8,937 bases of DNA from Gammaproteobacteria bacterium. Its GTDB lineage: Bacteria > Pseudomonadota > Gammaproteobacteria > Arenicellales > Poriferihabitantaceae. This document shows positions 6,903-8,937 of this stretch, piece by piece (positions within the stretch are counted from its first letter, which is position 1; the number at the start of each line of letters is the position of its first letter). The notes beneath the pieces were generated by a model, which saw only the letters and a list, made by a program, of their open reading frames with translations, was not told where the DNA came from and ran no database searches. The position numbers were made by a program, and so were the translations under genes. The stretch is taken from contig VXPI01000045.1 in assembly GCA_009839585.1 (NCBI GenBank), positions 1-8,937 of the forward strand. The letters run 5' to 3'.

Positions 6903-7763
6903 ATGAATCAGACAGCCCTCGAATTTTCAAAGCCGACTGAACGGAACATTTCCGATGATCCGCTTAATGATCCAAACTACAAGACTGTTGGTGAAGTCAC
7001 GGTGCCAAATGCCGCCATGACTACCAAAAACGTAGATGTTCACTATGGAGACAAACAGGCAATTTTTAACGTGTCTCTGGATGTCGGCAGAAACGAAGTG
7101 CTGGCCATGATCGGTCCCTCGGGCTGTGGGAAATCGACATTTATCCGGTGTCTGAACCGGATGAACGATACCATTGATATCTGCAGGATCAAGGGGGATA
7201 TACGACTTGACGGCGAAGACATCTACAGTCGAAATATGGATGTTGTATTGTTAAGGGCTCGAGTAGGCATGGTATTTCAGAAGCCGAACCCTTTTCCAAA
7301 ATCAGTTTATGACAATGTTGCTTACGGGGTTAATCTGCATGGCCTGTCCAACAATAAATCTGAACTGGATGATATTGTTGAGGATGCACTGAAGCGGGCA
7401 GGACTGTGGGATGAAGTTTCGGATCGCCTCAATCAACCGGGTACAGGGCTCTCTGGCGGCCAACAGCAGCGTCTGTGTATAGCGAGAGCGATAGCCATCA
7501 GCCCTGAAATCATCCTGATGGATGAGCCTTGCTCAGCACTTGACCCCATTGCGACAGCCAAGATCGAGGAATTGATCGATGAGTTGAGCCAGCGCTATTC
7601 AATCTGTATCGTGACTCATTCCATGCAACAGGCTGCACGAGTATCTCAGCGGACCGCATACTTTCATCTTGGCAAGTTGATTGAGGTTGGTGCCACTGAT
7701 ATTATCTTCACCAATCCATCCCATCGATTGACCGAGGGATATATCACAGGTCGTTTCGGTTAA
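6903..7763 (+). CDS. pstB: Phosphate ABC transporter ATP-binding protein PstB
   Basis: The cytoplasmic ATPase that drives PstCA. All ABC motifs are intact in its 286 residues: Walker [10 protein letters not shown] at 71-79, Q-loop VFQKPNPFP with Gln126, signature LSGGQQQR at 183-190, Walker B IILMDEP with Glu208, D-loop SALDP and switch His239 in VTHSMQQAA. The phosphate-specific ending EGYITGRFG is present. About 30 residues precede the usual start of the domain compared with the 257-residue E. coli protein. Such extensions are common, but Met39 (7017) is a possible alternative start. Neither ATG has a good Shine-Dalgarno sequence. The gene follows pstA by 50 bases and precedes phoU by 34. 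Together with PhoU it is thought to relay transporter state to PhoR. Confidence 0.96.
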   Translation: MNQTALEFSKPTERNISDDPLNDPNYKTVGEVTVPNAAMTTKNVDVHYGDKQAIFNVSLDVGRNEVLAMIGPSGCGKSTFIRCLNRMNDTIDICRIKGDIRLDGEDIYSRNMDVVLLRARVGMVFQKPNPFPKSVYDNVAYGVNLHGLSNNKSELDDIVEDALKRAGLWDEVSDRLNQPGTGLSGGQQQRLCIARAIAISPEIILMDEPCSALDPIATAKIEELIDELSQRYSICIVTHSMQQAARVSQRTAYFHLGKLIEVGATDIIFTNPSHRLTEGYITGRFG

Positions 7764-7797
7764 TTTTTACAGCCGGTAGACAAAAGGGTCCATTGTT

Positions 7798-8511
7798 ATG
7801 AATGAAGGACATATAGTTAAGCGATTTGATCAGGAACTTGAACACCTGAACAGTCTGATCCTGGAAATGGGCCAACTGGCGATCAGCCAGTTAACCGAGG
7901 CTCTGGACTCACTCGCCAATGAAGACACGGAACAGGCATACAATATCATTGCCCGTGACTCAAAACTGAATGACCTGGACTCGCAGTCCAACGATGAAAT
8001 CATCCGGTTGATTGCCAAACGCCAGCCCGTTGCCCGGGACTTGCGGGAATTAATAGCAATCGGAAAAATTGTTTCGGATCTCGAACGAGCTGGTGATGAA
8101 GCGAGAAAGATAGCCGGCCTGACCATCCGTTTCTTCGAGCCGGGGAATAAACCTCCTTCCGATGAAATCCTCAGCGATATTCACCAACTTGCCGAATATG
8201 TATGCAAGATGCTGCAACTCAGCATGAACTCGTTTGGAGAGCAGAACATGAAGACAGCCGGCAAGGTCGTAAAGCGAGGATTGAAACTGGACAATCAGTT
8301 ACAGTCCATCATCCGACGACTCACCACATTCATCATGGAAGATCCAAGAAACATCGGGCATTTTATTGATATTGTTCTTGGAATCCGAGCACTGGAGCGG
8401 TTTGGTGGCCACGCCAAGAATATCGCCGGCCATATTGTGTTTATCCAGACCGGTGAAGATTTAAGGCATGTCGCTGACGATGAATTTCTCAAGAGTATAG
8501 GCAAGCATTAA
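7798..8511 (+). CDS. phoU: Phosphate transport accessory/regulatory protein PhoU
   Basis: A cytoplasmic, mostly helical protein that links the Pst transporter to PhoR and prevents runaway phosphate uptake. The 237 residues hold two repeated three-helix PhoU domains (about 15-110 and 122-215), each with the repeat core: RQPVARDLRELIAIGKIVSD then LERAGDEARKIA in the first, and IGHFIDIVLGIRALERFGGH then AKNIA in the second. The tail QTGEDLRH is typical of the family. The E-x-x-x-D metal motif is intact in the first domain (Glu96, Asp100). In the second, where the family usually reads ERIGDH, Asp is replaced by Gly204, and a commonly acidic position in the following NIAE is Gly211. AGGG nine bases upstream supports the ATG. 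It is the last gene of the cluster, and no clear terminator follows. Confidence 0.95.
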   Translation: MNEGHIVKRFDQELEHLNSLILEMGQLAISQLTEALDSLANEDTEQAYNIIARDSKLNDLDSQSNDEIIRLIAKRQPVARDLRELIAIGKIVSDLERAGDEARKIAGLTIRFFEPGNKPPSDEILSDIHQLAEYVCKMLQLSMNSFGEQNMKTAGKVVKRGLKLDNQLQSIIRRLTTFIMEDPRNIGHFIDIVLGIRALERFGGHAKNIAGHIVFIQTGEDLRHVADDEFLKSIGKH

Positions 8512-8522
8512 ACTGACTGGAA

Positions 8523-8666
8523 TCAAGTTTTCGCTCCATCTGCTCCGTAATCGTTATAACCGGCATTCGGACTTTTCGCTTCCTCTGTTGTCTTTCCATC
8601 TTTCGCTCTGTAGCCAACCAGTTTGCAGATAATCTTGCCTGTGGCCTGCATCTATTCGATGTTCAT
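8523..8666 (-). pseudogene. Possible broken small ORF with one in-frame TAG
   Basis: On the minus strand an ATG at 8666 follows AGGACAGGAA and reads MNIE, a TAG stop (8654-8652), then immediately an ATG opening 42 residues (MQATGKIICKLVGYRAKDGK onward) that end at TGA 8525-8523. The sequence is lysine- and glycine-rich with an AK motif three times (RAKD, EAKS, GAKT). The first ATG overlaps the TGA of the preceding short frame as ATGA. No family is recognised, and either a true small protein starting at 8651 or chance is also possible. Confidence 0.2.
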
Positions 8667-8749
8667 TTCCTGTCCTCATGAATAGATTGCCTGGTCAACA
8701 ATTTCCCTGCCATATTCACCAACCGGGATGATTCTCGATCGGTCCGCAT
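8663..8749 (-). other. Short open frame just upstream of the possible broken ORF
   Basis: A 28-residue frame from the ATG at 8749 to TGA at 8665-8663. The frame stays open backwards to a TAG about 19 codons earlier, giving some 47 hydrophilic, basic residues if a non-ATG start were used. Its stop overlaps the next ATG. No homologue is recognised, so it is listed only as support for possible remnant coding sequence. Confidence 0.12.
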
Positions 8750-8801
8750 CCGCTTATTGATCCGCAAAGGATCGGTCACATCGGCAAACCTATACCCCGA
8801 C

Positions 8802-8937
8802 TTAAGCTACTTCCAGTTTATTGAAAGTCGCTGCAATATCCAGTCTTTCGGCTTTGGTGCAACGAAATAGAATCTTTACTGGTCTATTTAGTGTCTGCCC
8901 AGAAAACCCCGTTATTCTACCAGTGAAGGGAAGATTC
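8802..8937 (-). CDS. Possible 3' end of a gene entering from the right edge (unrecognised)
   Basis: A minus-strand frame is open from the window edge to TAA at 8804-8802, giving 44 C-terminal residues that finish KILFRCTKAERLDIAATFNK followed by LEVA. The ending looks protein-like (amphipathic, mixed charge), but a 44-codon open stretch has roughly a one-in-eight chance of occurring at random. If real, the gene converges on phoU. I do not recognise the family. Confidence 0.25.
   Translation of the reverse strand, partial: NLPFTGRITGFSGQTLNRPVKILFRCTKAERLDIAATFNKLEVA

Larger units (their letters stand above)
8512..8937. other. Gene-poor tail downstream of phoU
   Basis: No long coding region or RNA gene was recognised in these 426 bases on either strand. 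They hold short minus-strand open frames (described separately), a small hairpin GATCC-GCAAA-GGATC at 8759-8773, a direct repeat GATCGGTC at 8737-8744 and 8770-8777, and an eight-base palindrome GTTATAAC at 8553-8560. No hairpin with a T-run stands after phoU. The region may be decayed sequence or regulatory DNA for a gene beyond the right edge. Confidence 0.5.

Noticed and set aside
8512..8937. Mobile-element remnant or CRISPR array in the tail
   Set aside because: The only repeats are 7-8 bases long, with no regular repeat-spacer pattern, terminal inverted repeats or recognisable transposase motif.

Overview
The window is a phosphate-sensing and phosphate-uptake locus, most likely from a gammaproteobacterium. 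The evidence for that is the E. coli-type PhoR core, a PstA with the extra N-terminal domain common in proteobacterial PstA, a PstC of the matching type, and base composition near 50% GC by eye. The genus cannot be fixed from sequence alone. Codon use looks alike across the main genes, and no insertion sequence, tRNA, rRNA or CRISPR array was seen.

Layout, left to right. (1) 1-1152 (+): the sensor kinase PhoR, whose reading frame begins exactly at the window edge; its partner phoB, if adjacent, would lie outside. (2) 1383-2216 (+): a PhyH-family Fe(II)/2-oxoglutarate dioxygenase. (3) 2316-3200 (-): a choline-kinase/APH-fold phosphotransferase, convergent with the dioxygenase and divergent from pstS. 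(4) 3354-8511 (+): pstS, pstC, pstA, pstB and phoU. (5) 8512-8937: about 430 bases without a convincing gene, holding only short minus-strand open frames that may be remnants, one of them running off the right edge.

How the genes work together. PstS binds periplasmic phosphate, PstC and PstA form the membrane channel, and PstB supplies ATP hydrolysis. PhoU couples the transporter to PhoR, so that the kinase is held off when phosphate is plentiful. The two metabolic genes between phoR and pst are not part of the classical system. Their position suggests, but does not prove, a role in phosphate-stress metabolism, for example handling small amino-alcohol or organophosphorus compounds.

Points worth a second look are: a PhoR with no membrane segment visible in the window; a strong terminator-like hairpin between pstS and pstC, with a downstream strand that could compete for its 3' arm and a TATAAT hexamer; a PhoU whose second metal-site motif has lost its aspartate; a weak PhoB-like 11-base-period repeat in the kinase/pstS divergent region; and the two-gene insertion between phoR and pst. 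No wholly new system is evident. The rest is a fairly standard Pho locus.
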